Assembly: GCA_023388965.1 (NCBI GenBank)
Contig: JAEWFF010000032.1
Coordinates: 1 to 64,000 of the forward strand
DNA length: 64,000 nt
Direction: 5' to 3'
DNA from: Pseudomonadota bacterium
GTDB taxonomy: Bacteria > Pseudomonadota > Alphaproteobacteria > Rhizobiales > Methylopilaceae
Shown: one piece after another, positions 63,243 through 64,000 of the stretch
Layout of the letters: each line of letters starts with the position of its first letter
Position numbering within the stretch: the first letter of the stretch is position 1
The notes under the pieces: generated by a model
The model's input: only the letters and a program-made list of their open reading frames with translations
The model's database searches: none
Told to the model about the DNA's origin: nothing
Translations under genes and position numbers: made by a program

Positions 63243-64000
63243 ATGGCAAAGGCTGCGAGAAAAGCGGCGGACGGCAATACGAACGCCGTCGAGCGCTATT
63301 TCGATATTGCGGGCGCTGGGTCGAGCGTTAGGACGGAGGTGCTGGCCGGCATCACGACCTTCCTCACCATGGCCTATATCATCTTCGTCAACCCGAACAT
63401 TCTCGCCGCCGCAGGCATGCCCAAGGACGCGGTGTTCGCCGCCACCTGCCTTGCGGCGGCGGTGGCCACCCTCATCATGGCGCTCTATGCGCGCTATCCC
63501 ATCGCGCTGGCGCCGGGCATGGGGCTCAACGCCTTCTTCGCCTTCTACGTTGTCGGCGCGCTGCAATTCACCTGGCAGCAGGCGCTCGCCGCCGTCTTCA
63601 TCTCGGGCATTCTGGCGCTCATCATCTCCATCCTGCCGATCCGCGCCTGGCTGGTGAATTCGGTGCCGCAAAGCCTGAAGCTCGCGACCTCGGCGGGCAT
63701 CGGCTTCTTCCTCGCCATCATCGCGCTGCAGGGCGCGGGGCTAGTTGTCGACAGCCCGGCGACCCTGGTGACGCACGGCAATCTCGTCGCGGCGGCGCCG
63801 CTTCTGTGCCTGCTCGGCTTCGCCATCATCGCCGCCCTGAACCAGCTCAAGGTTCCCGGCGCGACGATCATCGGCATTCTCGCCGTCACTATAATCGGCG
63901 TGCCGTTCGGCGCGGCGACGTTCGGCGGCATCTTCGCGCTGCCGCCCTCGTTGGCGCCGACCCTCCTGCAGCTCGATTTCTCGCGCCTGCTCGAAGGCTC
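63243..64000 (+). CDS. NCS2-family purine permease (AzgA/PbuG type), 3' end outside window
   Basis: The first 252 residues are present; full-length relatives have about 430-450. Membrane transporter of the nucleobase-cation symporter 2 group, AzgA-like branch, which takes up adenine, guanine or hypoxanthine. Landmarks: YFDIAGAGSSVRTEVLAGITTFLTMAYIIFVNP (the N-terminal signature of this branch), ALAPGMGLNAFFAFYVV and VPQSLKLATSAGIGFFLAIIAL. The start ATG at 63243 has GGCAGGA upstream. Substrate inferred by branch only. Confidence 0.9.
   Translation, partial: MAKAARKAADGNTNAVERYFDIAGAGSSVRTEVLAGITTFLTMAYIIFVNPNILAAAGMPKDAVFAATCLAAAVATLIMALYARYPIALAPGMGLNAFFAFYVVGALQFTWQQALAAVFISGILALIISILPIRAWLVNSVPQSLKLATSAGIGFFLAIIALQGAGLVVDSPATLVTHGNLVAAAPLLCLLGFAIIAALNQLKVPGATIIGILAVTIIGVPFGAATFGGIFALPPSLAPTLLQLDFSRLLEG

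Overview
The window is a contiguous chromosomal segment of a GC-rich alphaproteobacterium. The family-level content points to the order Hyphomicrobiales (Rhizobiales): CIRCE-controlled groESL, the coxB-coxA-ctaB-coxF-ctaG-coxC-DUF983-SURF1-thrC-M16 order, DUF6101, DUF4170, DUF2093, an IalB protein and a long-form threonine synthase. I do not assign a genus. No rRNA, tRNA, CRISPR array or prophage was seen. The only mobile DNA recognised is the end of an IS3-type element at the left edge.

Layout. 1-416: IS3-family end, a palindromic repeat, and the groES promoter with a CIRCE operator. 417-4133: groES-groEL, a small unknown gene, a DUF1328 membrane peptide and a secreted dienelactone-hydrolase-like protein. 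4136-9826: histidine block (hisG, an unusual hisZ carrying an N-terminal XRE DNA-binding domain, and hisS), interleaved with a Zur-box-preceded COG0523 metal GTPase gene broken by one in-frame TGA. 9827-10607: gene-free stretch packed with palindromic elements. 10608-13537: divergent sigma-54 activator and a TipF-like degenerate EAL protein. 13569-24010: HAD hydrolase, xseA, purD, a frameshifted EamA exporter, gshA, an L,D-transpeptidase, rsmE, a lytic transglycosylase and ubiA. 24221-29787: DUF6101, then a lipid A/LPS operon (CysQ-like phosphatase, DUF4170, DUF374 acyltransferase, waaA, lpxK), and DUF2093. 29848-30928: cheY-cheZ. 31132-39106: ribF, ileS-lspA, a DUF3035-like protein and two M16 peptidases. 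39182-48158: pgi, mutL, a kinase-fold protein, a patatin, tadA, an RluB-type synthase with a long disordered tail, rsmD and IalB. 48479-58189: aa3-type cytochrome oxidase operon running into SURF1, thrC, an M16 processing peptidase and a GNAT. 58275-64000: a degenerate GGDEF-EAL membrane protein, a glutamate-type dehydrogenase and a truncated NCS2 purine permease.

Intergenic architecture. Three repeat families, here called PE-A (arms like CATCCTTCGAGACG / CCTCAGGATGAGG), PE-B (GTCCCGG / CCGGGACCCATACGCC) and PE-C (CCTCTCCC / GGGAGAGG joined to GTGAGGGG), fill most long gaps and nearly every convergent junction that has room. All three have fixed outer arms but variable, self-complementary apex hairpins. 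In three copies, one per family, the apex is replaced by the same kind of two-hairpin module with constant TGTT and AACA loops and fully different stems. This module and the XRE-HisZ fusion with its paired ATGCAAATG boxes are the most novel-looking items.

Limits: everything was read by eye from the sequence. Family names rest on motifs and remembered family features, not on searches. Two genes are broken by single-base lesions, which could be real or sequence errors.
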